From positions 1-35,467 of the forward strand of contig JAEWFH010000120.1 of the NCBI GenBank assembly GCA_023388955.1: a stretch of 35,467 nt of DNA. Reading direction: 5' to 3'. The notes under the pieces were generated by a model. It had not been told where the DNA came from. It searched no databases and saw only the letters and a list, made by a program, of their open reading frames with translations. The translations under genes and the position numbers were made by a program. Shown here piece after piece: positions 20,430 through 28,984 of the stretch. Each line of letters starts with the position of its first letter. The stretch's first letter is position 1. This stretch comes from Pseudomonadota bacterium (GTDB lineage: Bacteria; Pseudomonadota; Gammaproteobacteria; Xanthomonadales; Xanthomonadaceae).

Positions 20430-21920
20430 CTAAGCCCCGGCGGGTAGGGGACCGGTGCCAGGGGGCGCCTCCGCGGGGAACGGCAGCCCGGCGTCCAGCC
20501 GGTGCCGCCAGTCGGCCAGGGCGTCGAGCAGGGCCAGGCGCTCCGGAACGCCGGCATGGGCTGCCCGCAGCTGCGCGAGCTCGGCGTCGAAGCGGGCGAA
20601 GTCGTGCTCGGCCAGTCCACCGCCACCGCGCAGGCGCTCGTGCCGGTACCGGTCCCAGCGTGCGCGTTCATCGGCATCAAGGGTCCCCGGCCAGTTGCGG
20701 GCGCGGTAGCGGAACAGGAGCTCGTGCAGCCGCGGATCCCGGAAGCCGAACTGGCGCTCGCCCAGCGCCGCCGGCGCGGTCGCGCGCACTTCCGCGCACA
20801 GCCGGCGGTCGGCGTCGCCCAGGAACCCGTCGTACAGTCCGCCGTCGACGTCGCCCGGCGTGGGGTCGGAGCGCAGGGCGAAGACTTGCCGCACCTTCTC
20901 GGCCAGCGCCGGGCCGGCGGCGCGCAGCGTTGCGGCGCGGCTCTCGACTTCGCCGGCATCGATCCCGAGCCGGTCCAGGTCCTCCCTTCGCAGGTGCCGC
21001 CAGGGCACCAGGGCCGGGCTGCGGTTGAGGTGCACTTCCTTGAGCGCCACGCGCTCGACGCCTTCCGGCAGGTCCGCGCTGCGCACGTACAGGCGCGCAG
21101 CGATCGCCTGGGCGTCCAGTTCCAACAGCGGCGACGGGTCCTGGCCGAGGTCGAACACCAGCACCCGGTTGGAGATCGAGGGGTGCGCCGCCAGCGGCAG
21201 CACCGGGGCGGCGCACAGGCGGCTGGCGGGGAAGCGCTGGGAGACGTGCAGCACCGGCCCGCCCTGGACGGGTTCCAGCAGCCCGGCGACGTGCCGCTTG
21301 TCCCGCATCCGCAGCGCGTAGTCCCACAGCCTGGGTTGGGCCCGGCGGAGCAGCCTCGCCATCGAGATCAGCGCCCGCACGTCGGACAGGGCCTCGTGGG
21401 CGTCCCCCTCGCGCACGCCATTGGCCTCGGCGAGGTGCTCGAGCCGGAAGGAGGCGTGCCCGTCCTCGCGCCTGGGCCAGGTGATGCCCTCCGGGCGCAG
21501 CGCATGCGCGAGCCGGAACACGTCCAGCAGGTCCCAGCGCGAGTTCCCGCCGCGCCACTCGCGCTCGTAGGCATCGTGGAAGTTGCGGAACAGCCCGTGC
21601 CGGATGAACTCGTCGTCGAAGCGCAGCGAGTTGTAGCCCAGCGTGCAGGTCTCCGGCCGTGCCATCTCCTCGCAGATGACGGCGAACGCCTCCGCTTCCG
21701 GCATGCCCTCGGCCAGGGTGCGCTGCGGCGTGATCCCGGTGACCAGCGTGGCGCCGGGCGAGGGCAGCAGGTCGTCGGCAGGGCGGACGAACAGGCTGAC
21801 TGGCTCCTCGACCTGGCGCAGCTCGCTGTCGGTGCGGATCGCCGCGAACTGCGCGATCCGGTTGCGGCGCGGGTCGGTGCCGAAGGTCTCCAGGTCGTAG
21901 AACAGGAAGCTGGCGGCCAT
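20430..21920 (-). CDS. sbcB: Exodeoxyribonuclease I
   Basis: A 496-residue 3'-5' single-strand DNA exonuclease acting in recombination and mismatch repair. The DnaQ-like DEDD nuclease domain opens with FLFYDLETFGTDP (Asp9 and Glu11 bind metal), NSLRFDDEFIRHGLFRNFHD gives the second acidic site, and DAHEALSDVRA the last His/Asp pair. The SH3-like and helical C-terminal ExoI domains follow (HPSISNRVLVFDLGQDP; RYRARNWPGTLDADERARW). Length compares with 475 in E. coli. The ATG at 21920 overlaps the kmo stop by one base (TGATG); the open frame extending upstream to 22433 is inside kmo and is not real. Coupling of a repair nuclease to a kynurenine gene is odd and probably incidental. Confidence 0.95.
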   Translation of the reverse strand: MAASFLFYDLETFGTDPRRNRIAQFAAIRTDSELRQVEEPVSLFVRPADDLLPSPGATLVTGITPQRTLAEGMPEAEAFAVICEEMARPETCTLGYNSLRFDDEFIRHGLFRNFHDAYEREWRGGNSRWDLLDVFRLAHALRPEGITWPRREDGHASFRLEHLAEANGVREGDAHEALSDVRALISMARLLRRAQPRLWDYALRMRDKRHVAGLLEPVQGGPVLHVSQRFPASRLCAAPVLPLAAHPSISNRVLVFDLGQDPSPLLELDAQAIAARLYVRSADLPEGVERVALKEVHLNRSPALVPWRHLRREDLDRLGIDAGEVESRAATLRAAGPALAEKVRQVFALRSDPTPGDVDGGLYDGFLGDADRRLCAEVRATAPAALGERQFGFRDPRLHELLFRYRARNWPGTLDADERARWDRYRHERLRGGGGLAEHDFARFDAELAQLRAAHAGVPERLALLDALADWRHRLDAGLPFPAEAPPGTGPLPAGA

Positions 21921-23338
21921 CAGGACCCGTCCCGGTGCGGCTCGTGGTCCGGCGGCAGCGGGGCCAGGCGCTCGCGGACCAGGCGGTCGGCGTGCTCCCA
22001 GTCCAGCTGCTCCAGGCTGTCCAGGCCGCGGGTGAGCTCGACCAGCAGTTCGCGCTGCAGGTTCCCGCGCATCAGCGCCCGGGCATAGGGCATGTGGCGG
22101 AAAGTGACCATCGAGTAGCGCGGCACGAAGCGCTCCGGGTGCCGGTGCGCCAGGCGTACCTCGAGGGCGCGCTGGAGCAGGTAGTCGTCGTCGTCGACCC
22201 GGTCGCGCATCTCCAGATAGTTCTCCAGCGCCATGTGCTGGATCGCGCGGGCGTTGGGCAGGCGCTCGGCCTGGTAGGCCGCGTAGGCGGCGCCCGGGTC
22301 CACGCCCGGCGCGGACAGGTGGCGGGCCAGCGCCGCGCAGTCCTCGAAGGCGCAGTTCATGCCCTGGCCGTGGAACGGGACCATGGCGTGGGCGGCGTCG
22401 CCCACCAGCACCGCGCGGCCGTCCAGGTGCCACTGGTCCAGGTACAGCGTGCCCAGGCTGCTGGTCGGGTTGTGGTCGAAGTCGTGCTCCAGCCGCGGGA
22501 TCAGCGGCGAGGCGTCCGGGAAGCGGCGTTCGAACAACGCCCGCGCCTGCTCCCCGGAGCGCACCTGGTCGAAGCCGGGGACGCCGTCACCCGGGTCGCC
22601 CTGGTTGGGCATGAACAGGGTGACGGTGAAGGTGCCCTCGGTGTTGGGCAGCGCGATGCACATGTAGCGGCCGCGGGGCCAGATGTGCAGGGCGTTCTTC
22701 TCGATCCGGAAACCGCCTGCCGGGGCCGGTGGGATCTCCAGCTCCTTGTAGGAGTGCCCGAGCATCTCGCTGCGTGCCCCCAGCCCGGTGACCGCCTCCA
22801 TCGCCCGGCGTACCGCCGAGCCGGCGCCGTCGGTGCCGACCAGGCTCGTGAACGCGGTCTCGTGGACCCCGGCCGGGGTGCGGAAGCGCGCGGTGCGGGC
22901 CTGGAAGTCCACCGACTCCAGCGCCTGGTTGAAGTGCAGGCGCGCGCCGGCGGCCTCGGCAATGTCCAGCAGTGCCTGGTTGAGGCGGCCGCGATGCACC
23001 GACCAGATCACCTCGCTGTCGTCGCGCCCGTAGCGCTGCAAGTCGACCCGGCCGTCGTCGAAGTGGACCATGCGCCCGCGCATCATGATCGCCTGGGCCA
23101 TCACCGCCTCGTCGGCACCCGCCTCGCGCAGCGCGGCACGCCCCCGTTCGGCCAGGGCCAGGTTGATCGAGCGCCCGCGCTCGTAGCCCAGGCGGCGCGG
23201 GTCGCCACGCATCTCGTGGAGATCGACCTGCCAGCCCCGGCGGGCAAGCAGGGCGGCGAGTACGGCGCCGGCCAGCCCGCCCCCGACCAGGGTCAGGTGC
23301 CGGGCGGGATCGCGGGAAGGGTCCTGTTGCTCGTGCAC
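21920..23338 (-). CDS. kmo: Kynurenine 3-monooxygenase
   Basis: A 472-residue FAD enzyme that hydroxylates L-kynurenine to 3-hydroxykynurenine with NADPH and O2. FAD-binding LVGGGLAGAVLAALLARRG (residues 17-35), then RRLGYERGRSINLALAERGR, which includes the conserved substrate-binding arginine region. The GD motif is VLVGDAAHAMVPFHGQGMNC, and FEDCAALARHL follows. No C-terminal membrane helix is evident, as in bacterial forms. Start: GTG at 23338 (reads HEQQDPS next), with GGAGG 4 bases upstream. It lies 14 bases after kynU and shares a base with sbcB. The enzyme precedes kynureninase in the pathway, matching the gene set here. Confidence 0.95.
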   Translation of the reverse strand: MHEQQDPSRDPARHLTLVGGGLAGAVLAALLARRGWQVDLHEMRGDPRRLGYERGRSINLALAERGRAALREAGADEAVMAQAIMMRGRMVHFDDGRVDLQRYGRDDSEVIWSVHRGRLNQALLDIAEAAGARLHFNQALESVDFQARTARFRTPAGVHETAFTSLVGTDGAGSAVRRAMEAVTGLGARSEMLGHSYKELEIPPAPAGGFRIEKNALHIWPRGRYMCIALPNTEGTFTVTLFMPNQGDPGDGVPGFDQVRSGEQARALFERRFPDASPLIPRLEHDFDHNPTSSLGTLYLDQWHLDGRAVLVGDAAHAMVPFHGQGMNCAFEDCAALARHLSAPGVDPGAAYAAYQAERLPNARAIQHMALENYLEMRDRVDDDDYLLQRALEVRLAHRHPERFVPRYSMVTFRHMPYARALMRGNLQRELLVELTRGLDSLEQLDWEHADRLVRERLAPLPPDHEPHRDGS

Positions 23339-23352
23339 GTGGCCTCCGGGCG

Positions 23353-24636
23353 TCAGCCGGCGCTCTGGCGCCAGTCGTCCACCGCGCGCGCGAACGACAG
23401 CACGTCATGGTGGGTGTTGTAGAGCGGGGCGGGGGAGATGCGGATCACGTCCGGTTCGCGCCAGTCGCCCAGCACGCCGCGGGTTTCCAGGTACTCGAAC
23501 AGGGCACGGCCGCGCTCGCGGCCACCCGCCACGCGCAGCGAAAGCTGGCTGCCATGGCCGTCCGGTGCGTCGGGGGTGAGGACCTCCAGCACGCCGCCCA
23601 GGCGCTGCTCGATGAGGGCCCGGAGGTAGCCCGTCAGCCGCAGCGACTTGCCGCGCAGCGCGGACATGCCGGCGCGGTCGAACAGCTCCAGCGAGGCCCG
23701 CAACGGCGCCATCGCCAGGATCGGCGGATTGCTCTGCTGCCAGCCCTCGGCCCCCGGCGTCGGGATGAACTCCGGGCCCATGCGGAATCGCGACCCGGCC
23801 TCGTGGCCCCACCAGCCGGCGAAGCGCGGCCGGTCGGTACGGGCGTGGCGCTCGTGCACGAAGCAGCCGGCCACCGCTCCCGGGCCGCTGTTCATGTACT
23901 TGTAGTGACACCACACCGCAAAGTCCGCGCCGCTGTCGTGCAGGGCCAGCTCCAGGTTGCCGGCGGCATGCGCCAGGTCGAAGCCGCACAGCGCGCCCCG
24001 GGCATGCGCCAGCCTGGCGATTGCGGCCAGGTCGAAGGCCTGCCCGGTGCGGTACTGCACGCCAGGCCACAGCACCAGCGCCAGGCGCGGCCCGTGCTCG
24101 GCGATCGCACGCTCGATCGCCTCCATGGAAACCGTGCCGCCGGGCTGGTCGGGTTGCACCTCGACCAGGTCGGTGGCCGGGTCGAAACCGTGGAAGCGGA
24201 TCTGCGACTCCACTGCGTAGCGGTCGGTGGGGAAGGCCCCGGCCTCGACCAGGATCGCCGGGCGCTCCGCCGTCGGCCGGTAGAAGCTGACCATCATCAG
24301 GTGCAGGTTGGTGGTCAGCGAGTTCATCGCCACCACCTCCTGCGGCTGTGCACCCACGACCCGCGCCAGGCCGTCGCGGACCAGCTCGTGGTAGGGCATC
24401 CAGGCGGCGTGGCCACGGAAGTGGCCCTCGACCGCGATCTCCGCCCAGGTGTCCAGCACCTCCAGCACGTGGGCGCGCGCATTGCGCGGCTGCAGTCCCA
24501 GCGAATTGCCGACGAAGTAGGCCTGCTCGCGGTCGCCGAAGCGCGGGACGTGGAACTCCGCGCGCAGGGTGGGCAGCGGGTCGCGGTCGTCCAGGCCGCG
24601 TGCGTGGGATTCGTCGAAGAGTCCGTGTCCGTGCAT
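23353..24636 (-). CDS. kynU: Kynureninase
   Basis: A 427-residue PLP enzyme (fold type I) that cleaves kynurenine or 3-hydroxykynurenine to anthranilate or 3-hydroxyanthranilate plus alanine. Family blocks are YFVGNSLGLQPRNARAHV, MNSLTTNLHLMMVSFYRP, GALCGFDLAHAAGNLEL with the PLP-ring aspartate, and WCHYKYMNSGPGAV with the Schiff-base lysine, Lys246 by my count. RFAGWWGHEAGSRFRMGPEF follows. The ATG at 24636 is the only start that leaves the family N-terminus intact; the open frame running to 25755 lies inside the ACMSD gene. It begins 5 bases after the ACMSD stop; Shine-Dalgarno weak, so translation probably depends on coupling. Confidence 0.96.
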   Translation of the reverse strand: MHGHGLFDESHARGLDDRDPLPTLRAEFHVPRFGDREQAYFVGNSLGLQPRNARAHVLEVLDTWAEIAVEGHFRGHAAWMPYHELVRDGLARVVGAQPQEVVAMNSLTTNLHLMMVSFYRPTAERPAILVEAGAFPTDRYAVESQIRFHGFDPATDLVEVQPDQPGGTVSMEAIERAIAEHGPRLALVLWPGVQYRTGQAFDLAAIARLAHARGALCGFDLAHAAGNLELALHDSGADFAVWCHYKYMNSGPGAVAGCFVHERHARTDRPRFAGWWGHEAGSRFRMGPEFIPTPGAEGWQQSNPPILAMAPLRASLELFDRAGMSALRGKSLRLTGYLRALIEQRLGGVLEVLTPDAPDGHGSQLSLRVAGGRERGRALFEYLETRGVLGDWREPDVIRISPAPLYNTHHDVLSFARAVDDWRQSAG

Positions 24637-24641
24637 CGGGG

Positions 24642-25667
24642 TCACTCGAAGCGCGCGCGGGGCAGGCCAAGCCATTCCAGCGCGGTGCCGTGGTAGAGGC
24701 GGGCGCGGGCGGCGTCCTCCAGGTCGAGGGCGGCAATGCCCGCGCCCGGTTCCTGCTCGCCCAGCGGGAATGGATAGTCGGTGCCGAGCATCACCCGGTC
24801 CACGCCGCAGGTGTCGAGCAGGTAGCGCAGCGCGGCATCGTCGGCGACCCAGGAGTCGAAATACAGGCGTTTCAGGTACTCGCGCGGGTTGCGCGGATTG
24901 TCGGTGGCGACCAGGTCCGGGCGCATGTTGAAGCCATGCTCGATGCGCCCGATGGTGTACGGGAAGCTGCCGCCGCCATGGGCCATGCAGACCTTCAGCG
25001 CCGGCAGCCGCTCCAGCACCCCGCCGAACACCAGCGAGCAGGCGGCGCGCGACTGTTCGGCCGGCATCCCGACCAGCCACGGCAGCCAGTACTTGGGCAT
25101 GGTGTCGGTGCCCATCATGTCCCAGGGATGCACCAGGATCGCCGCGCCCAGCTCGGCGGCGGCCTGGAAGAACTCGAACAGCTCCGGCGCGTCCAGGTTC
25201 CAGTGGCGGCCGTCCTCGCGGGTGACGTGGCTGCCGATCTGCACCCCCTGCAGGCCCAGCTGCTCCATGCAGCGCTCCAGCTCCTGCACCGCCAGCCGCG
25301 GCGACTGCAGCGGCACGGTGCCGATGCCGGCGTAGTGCCGCGGGTGGTCGCGCACGGTACCGGCCATGTGGTCGTTGAGGGCCTGGTGCAGCTCCAGCGC
25401 GTGATGCGGGCGTGCCCAGTAGGAGAACATCACCGGCACCGTGCTCAACACCTGTACCTGCACGCCGTGGCGGGCGTAGTCCTCGATGCGCTGTTCCGGG
25501 TCCCAGGTGTTGGACCAGATCTCGCGGAAGAAGCGCCCGTCCTTGTAGATCCGGTGCCGGCCATCGTCGGTGTGGTGGATGACCGGGAAGCGCGGCTCGC
25601 CGTACTTGCGCGCCAGGTCGGGCCAGTCGCGCGGCAGGTAATGGGCGTGGATGTCGATCTTCAGCAC
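24642..25667 (-). CDS. 2-Amino-3-carboxymuconate-6-semialdehyde decarboxylase (ACMSD)
   Basis: A 341-residue amidohydrolase-fold enzyme that decarboxylates aminocarboxymuconate semialdehyde to 2-aminomuconate semialdehyde, releasing CO2 and drawing the pathway away from quinolinate and NAD. Zinc ligands are the HxH pair His7/His9 in IDIHAHYLPRDWP, the histidine of ILVHPWDMMG and the aspartate of LGTDYPFP. CMAHGGGSFPYTIGRIEHG holds the conserved second-sphere His. GTG at 25667 is the start, preceded by GGGAGAAGGAAGG. It leads the ACMSD-kynU-kmo operon, divergent from cydA. Gene names in use include nbaD and amnD-like labels, so none is given. Confidence 0.94.
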   Translation of the reverse strand: MLKIDIHAHYLPRDWPDLARKYGEPRFPVIHHTDDGRHRIYKDGRFFREIWSNTWDPEQRIEDYARHGVQVQVLSTVPVMFSYWARPHHALELHQALNDHMAGTVRDHPRHYAGIGTVPLQSPRLAVQELERCMEQLGLQGVQIGSHVTREDGRHWNLDAPELFEFFQAAAELGAAILVHPWDMMGTDTMPKYWLPWLVGMPAEQSRAACSLVFGGVLERLPALKVCMAHGGGSFPYTIGRIEHGFNMRPDLVATDNPRNPREYLKRLYFDSWVADDAALRYLLDTCGVDRVMLGTDYPFPLGEQEPGAGIAALDLEDAARARLYHGTALEWLGLPRARFE

Positions 25668-25766
25668 GGTCCTTCCTTCTCCCCCGGACGACCCTGGGCG
25701 GGCCGCCCACCACGATAACCGAGCGTGCGTGCGCCGGCAGCCCGGCAGGTGTCATTTCATGCGGCC

Positions 25767-25798
25767 TTGACCCCGCTGGCCGCCTGCGGCGCTAGGCT
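25767..25798 (+). promoter_or_regulatory. Possible cydAB promoter in the divergent region
   Basis: TTGACC (25767-25772) and TAGGCT (25793-25798) precede cydA, but the 20-base spacing is longer than usual, so this is a weak call. The remaining 157-base divergent region shows no clear Fnr or ArcA site to my eye. Confidence 0.25.
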
Positions 25799-25824
25799 GG
25801 GCGGGCGACCCCCGGGAGCCAGCC

Positions 25825-27276
25825 ATGTTCGGTCTTGACGCGCTGATGCTGGCGCGCATCCAGTTCGCCTTCACGATCTCGTTCCACATCATCTTCCCGG
25901 CCATCACCATCGGCCTGGCCGCCTACCTGGCGGTGTTGGAGGGGTTGTGGCTGGCACGCAAGCGGGAGGTCTACCTGGACCTGTACCGGTTCTGGCTCAA
26001 GCCGTTCGCCGTTGCCTTCGGCATGGGCGTGGTGTCGGGCATCGTGATGGCCTACCAGTTCGGCACCAACTGGAGCGAGTTCTCGCGCTTCGCCGGTTCC
26101 ATCACCGGGCCGCTGCTGACCTACGAGGTGCTGACCGCGTTCTTCCTCGAAGCCGGCTTCCTCGGGGTGATGCTGTTTGGCATGAGGCGGGTGGGGCCGG
26201 GGCTGCATTTCTTTTCCACCCTGGCGGTGTCGGTCGGAACGCTGATCTCCGCGACCTGGATCCTCGCCTCCAACAGCTGGATGCAGACCCCGCAGGGACA
26301 CGAGATCATCGACGGGGTGGTGGTGCCGGTCGACTGGCTGGCGGTGATCTTCAACCCGTCGTTCCCGTACCGGCTGGTGCACATGGTGACCGCGGCCTTC
26401 CTCGCCACCGGGCTGCTGGTGGCCGGGACCGCCGGCTGGCACCTGCTGCGCGGGCGGCGCGACCCTGCAGTCCGGACGATGTGGTCCATGGCGATGTGGA
26501 TGGTGCTGGTGACGGCGCCGGTGCAGGCACTGATCGGCGACTTCCACGGCCTGAACACGCTGGAGCACCAGCCGGCGAAGCTGGCCGCGATCGAGGGCCA
26601 CTGGGAGCGGCCGGAGGATCCGTCCGAGGGCATGCCGCTGATCCTCTTCGGCCTGCCGGACATGGACGCCGAGACCACCCGGTACGCGCTGGAGGTGCCG
26701 CGGCTGTCGAGCCTGATCCTCACCCACAGCTGGGATGGAATGACCCCGGTACTGACGGATTTCCCGGCCGATGAGCGCGCCCCGGTGCCGGTGGTGTTCT
26801 GGGCGTTCCGGACCATGGTCGGGCTGGGACTGCTGATGATCCTGCTCGGCGCGTGGGGCGCCTGGGCGCGATGGCGCGGCCGGTTCCTGGAATCCCCCGC
26901 GCTGCACCGCTTCGCGCTGTTGATGGGGCCGGCGGGCCTGGTGGCGATCCTGGCCGGCTGGTTTACCACCGAGGTCGGCCGCCAGCCGTGGATCGTCTAC
27001 GGGGTGATGCGCACCGCGGAAGGCGTGTCGGCGCACTCGGCGGCCGAGGTCGGCTTCGCGCTCGCGGCGTTCGTGGTGTCGTACGTGGTGATCTTTGGCG
27101 CCGGCTCGGTCTACATGCTGCGCCTGATGGGGCGCCCGGCGACGACGGCGGCGGATGGCCCCGAGGACGAGCCCGAGGGCGGTCCGGGACAGGCCCGAAC
27201 GCCAATGCGGCCGATGTCCGCGGCCGCCGACGAGTCGCGCACGGCCGACGGGGACGCCACACGGAGGAACGGGTGA
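25825..27276 (+). CDS. cydA: Cytochrome bd-type quinol oxidase subunit I (cyanide-insensitive, CIO-like)
   Basis: A 483-residue inner-membrane protein with about nine membrane helices; it oxidises quinol and holds haems that reduce O2 to water. Haem and quinol sites: His21 in FTISFHIIFPAITIG, LEGLWLARK, the GRQPWIVYGVMRT stretch (about residue 388). The Q-loop between helices 6 and 7 is short (FHGLNTLEHQPAKLAAIEGHW onward, with no long insertion), which fits the CIO/short-Q-loop class. It ends in an acidic, disordered tail. GGGAG lies 6 bases before the ATG. Its stop overlaps cydB by one base (TGATG). Haem composition cannot be told from sequence. Confidence 0.95.
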   Translation: MFGLDALMLARIQFAFTISFHIIFPAITIGLAAYLAVLEGLWLARKREVYLDLYRFWLKPFAVAFGMGVVSGIVMAYQFGTNWSEFSRFAGSITGPLLTYEVLTAFFLEAGFLGVMLFGMRRVGPGLHFFSTLAVSVGTLISATWILASNSWMQTPQGHEIIDGVVVPVDWLAVIFNPSFPYRLVHMVTAAFLATGLLVAGTAGWHLLRGRRDPAVRTMWSMAMWMVLVTAPVQALIGDFHGLNTLEHQPAKLAAIEGHWERPEDPSEGMPLILFGLPDMDAETTRYALEVPRLSSLILTHSWDGMTPVLTDFPADERAPVPVVFWAFRTMVGLGLLMILLGAWGAWARWRGRFLESPALHRFALLMGPAGLVAILAGWFTTEVGRQPWIVYGVMRTAEGVSAHSAAEVGFALAAFVVSYVVIFGAGSVYMLRLMGRPATTAADGPEDEPEGGPGQARTPMRPMSAAADESRTADGDATRRNG

Positions 27277-28283
27277 TGGGTGTCGACCTTCCGGTGATCT
27301 GGGCGGTGGTGATCCTGTTCGCCATCGGGATGTACGTGGTGATGGACGGCTTCGACCTGGGGATCGGGATGCTGTTCCCGTTCTTCCCGGGACGCGAGGA
27401 GCGCGACGTGATGATGAACACCATCGCGCCGATCTGGGACGGCAACGAGACCTGGCTGGTGCTGGGCGGGGCCGGGTTGCTCGCGGCGTTCCCACTGGCC
27501 TATTCGGTAGTGCTGAGCGCGCTGTACCTGCCGCTGGTGCTGATGCTGCTCGGACTCATCCTGCGCGGAGTGTCGTTCGAGTACCGGGTGGTGGCCGCCC
27601 CCGGACGGCGGAAGACCTGGGACTTCACCTTCATGGCCGGTTCGTACTCCGCGGCGTTCTTCCAGGGCGTGGTGCTGGGCAGCTTCATCAACGGCCTGGA
27701 TGTCGCCGATGGCCGTTTCGCCGGTGGCCCGCTGGACTGGCTGGCGCCGTTCCCCCTGTTCACCGGCCTGGGCCTGGTGGTCGCCTACATGCTGCTGGGC
27801 AGCACCTGGCTGTTGATCAAGACCGAAGGTGCGTTGCACGACGAGATGCGCCGGCGCACGCGGACATGGCTGTGGGCGCTGCTGGCGGTGATCGCCGGCA
27901 TCAGCCTGTGGACGGCACTGGCCCACCCGCCGATCGCCGAGCGCTGGTTCAGCCTGCCCAACCTGTATTTCTTCCTGCCGGTGCCGCTGCTGGTCCTGCT
28001 GGTGGCGGGGCTGTTGCTGCGTTCGCTGCAGCGCGGGCATCACGTCGCGCCCTTCCTGTTGACGCTGGCACTGGTGTTCCTGGGCTACAGCGGGCTGGGC
28101 ATCAGCATCTGGCCCAACATCATCCCGCCGGACATCAGCATCCACGACGCGGCAGGGCCGCCGCAAAGCCTGGGCTTCACCCTGGTGGGAACGCTCTTCA
28201 TCATCCCCATCATCCTGGCCTACACCGCGTTCAGTTACTGGGTGTTCCGCGGCAAGGTCCGGCCGGGCGAGGGCTACCATTGA
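27276..28283 (+). CDS. cydB: Cytochrome bd-type quinol oxidase subunit II
   Basis: A 335-residue membrane protein that packs against CydA and completes the oxidase. It begins MGVDLPVIWAVVILFAIGMY followed by VMDGFDLGIGML, the subunit II signature, then PIWDGNETWLVLGGAGL and GSFINGLDV. About eight hydrophobic helices are visible. The start ATG overlaps the cydA stop (TGATG); GGAGGA precedes it by about 8 bases. A long open frame upstream (from 26853) lies within cydA and is discarded. The stop overlaps a TTG start of the small third gene. Confidence 0.95.
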   Translation: MGVDLPVIWAVVILFAIGMYVVMDGFDLGIGMLFPFFPGREERDVMMNTIAPIWDGNETWLVLGGAGLLAAFPLAYSVVLSALYLPLVLMLLGLILRGVSFEYRVVAAPGRRKTWDFTFMAGSYSAAFFQGVVLGSFINGLDVADGRFAGGPLDWLAPFPLFTGLGLVVAYMLLGSTWLLIKTEGALHDEMRRRTRTWLWALLAVIAGISLWTALAHPPIAERWFSLPNLYFFLPVPLLVLLVAGLLLRSLQRGHHVAPFLLTLALVFLGYSGLGISIWPNIIPPDISIHDAAGPPQSLGFTLVGTLFIIPIILAYTAFSYWVFRGKVRPGEGYH

Positions 28284-28420
28284 GGGCGGGCGGCGCCGGC
28301 GGGCGCTGGCTGCGCCGGGTCGGCTGGCTGGTGTTGCTCTGGGCGGCCAGCGTGGCGGTGCTTGGGGTGGTCGCGTGGCTGATCCGGCAATTCATGAATG
28401 CCGCCGGGATGACGGCCTGA
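28280..28420 (+). CDS. Small CydX/DUF2474-like subunit of the bd-type oxidase
   Basis: A 46-residue single-helix protein, easily overlooked by gene finders. It reads RRVGWLVLLWAASVAVLGVV and AWLIRQFMNAAGMTA, the pattern of the DUF2474 proteins found after CIO-type cydAB, and like CydX it probably stabilises the haem subunit. The hydrophobic helix covers about residues 15-37 with arginines just before it. The only plausible start is TTG at 28280, overlapping the cydB stop (TTGA); GAGGG lies 7 bases upstream. The frame closes at 28420, 12 bases before the convergent dioxygenase stop. Confidence 0.72.
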   Translation: MRAGGAGGRWLRRVGWLVLLWAASVAVLGVVAWLIRQFMNAAGMTA

Positions 28421-28432
28421 GCGCCGTGTCGC

Positions 28433-28984
28433 TCAGGTGATGTCGGCCTGGGAGTCGGCGGCCATGTCGTAGCGGTCCGGCCGCGGATTGAGGGTGCCGC
28501 ATTCGCTGCAGGTGCGCAGCCGGTCGTCGCGGTAGAACTTCTCGAACACGCGGAAGAAGTCCTGCTCGATGTCGACCAGGTGGAAGTGTTCTTCGTAGAG
28601 CTTGTGGTTGCAGTTGATGCAGAACCACATCAGCGCGTCGTCCTCGTGCGCCAGGCGCCTGCGCTCGATGACCAGCCCCACCGAGCCAGGCATGCGCTGC
28701 GGGCTGTGCGGTACCCGCGGCGGCAGGTAGAAGGTTTCGCCGGCGCGGATACGGATGTCGCGCGGCTTCCCGTCCTCCTGGATCCGCAGCACCATCTCGC
28801 CCTCGATCTGGTGGAAGAACTCCGGCCCTTCCTCGAAGTGGTAGTCGGTGCGCGTGTTGGGCCCGCCGACGATCATCACGATGAAGTCGCCGTCGACGAT
28901 GCACTTGTTGCCCACCGGGGGTTTGAGCAGGTGCCGGTGCTCGTCGATCCAGCGTTGCAGGTTGATCGGTTCGGGCAATGCCAT
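28433..28984 (-). CDS. nbaC: 3-Hydroxyanthranilate 3,4-dioxygenase
   Basis: A 183-residue cupin that opens the ring of 3-hydroxyanthranilate to aminocarboxymuconate semialdehyde, the ACMSD substrate. Iron ligands are His49, Glu55 and His93 (RTDYHFEEGPEFFHQIEGEM; PPRVPHSP). A C-terminal rubredoxin-like metal site is given by Cys122/Cys125 (FCINCNHKLYEEHFHL) and Cys159/Cys162 (CSECGTLNPRPDRY), as in bacterial and not animal enzymes. GGAGG precedes the ATG by 7 bases. The ATG shares a base with the carbonic anhydrase stop (TGATG), so the two are coupled. It completes, with kmo, kynU and ACMSD, the route from kynurenine to 2-aminomuconate semialdehyde. Confidence 0.96.
   Translation of the reverse strand: MALPEPINLQRWIDEHRHLLKPPVGNKCIVDGDFIVMIVGGPNTRTDYHFEEGPEFFHQIEGEMVLRIQEDGKPRDIRIRAGETFYLPPRVPHSPQRMPGSVGLVIERRRLAHEDDALMWFCINCNHKLYEEHFHLVDIEQDFFRVFEKFYRDDRLRTCSECGTLNPRPDRYDMAADSQADIT

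Noticed and set aside
21921..22433. Longer N-terminus for exonuclease I
   Set aside because: It lies wholly inside kmo in another frame; the DnaQ-type motif begins at residue 9 from the ATG at 21920.
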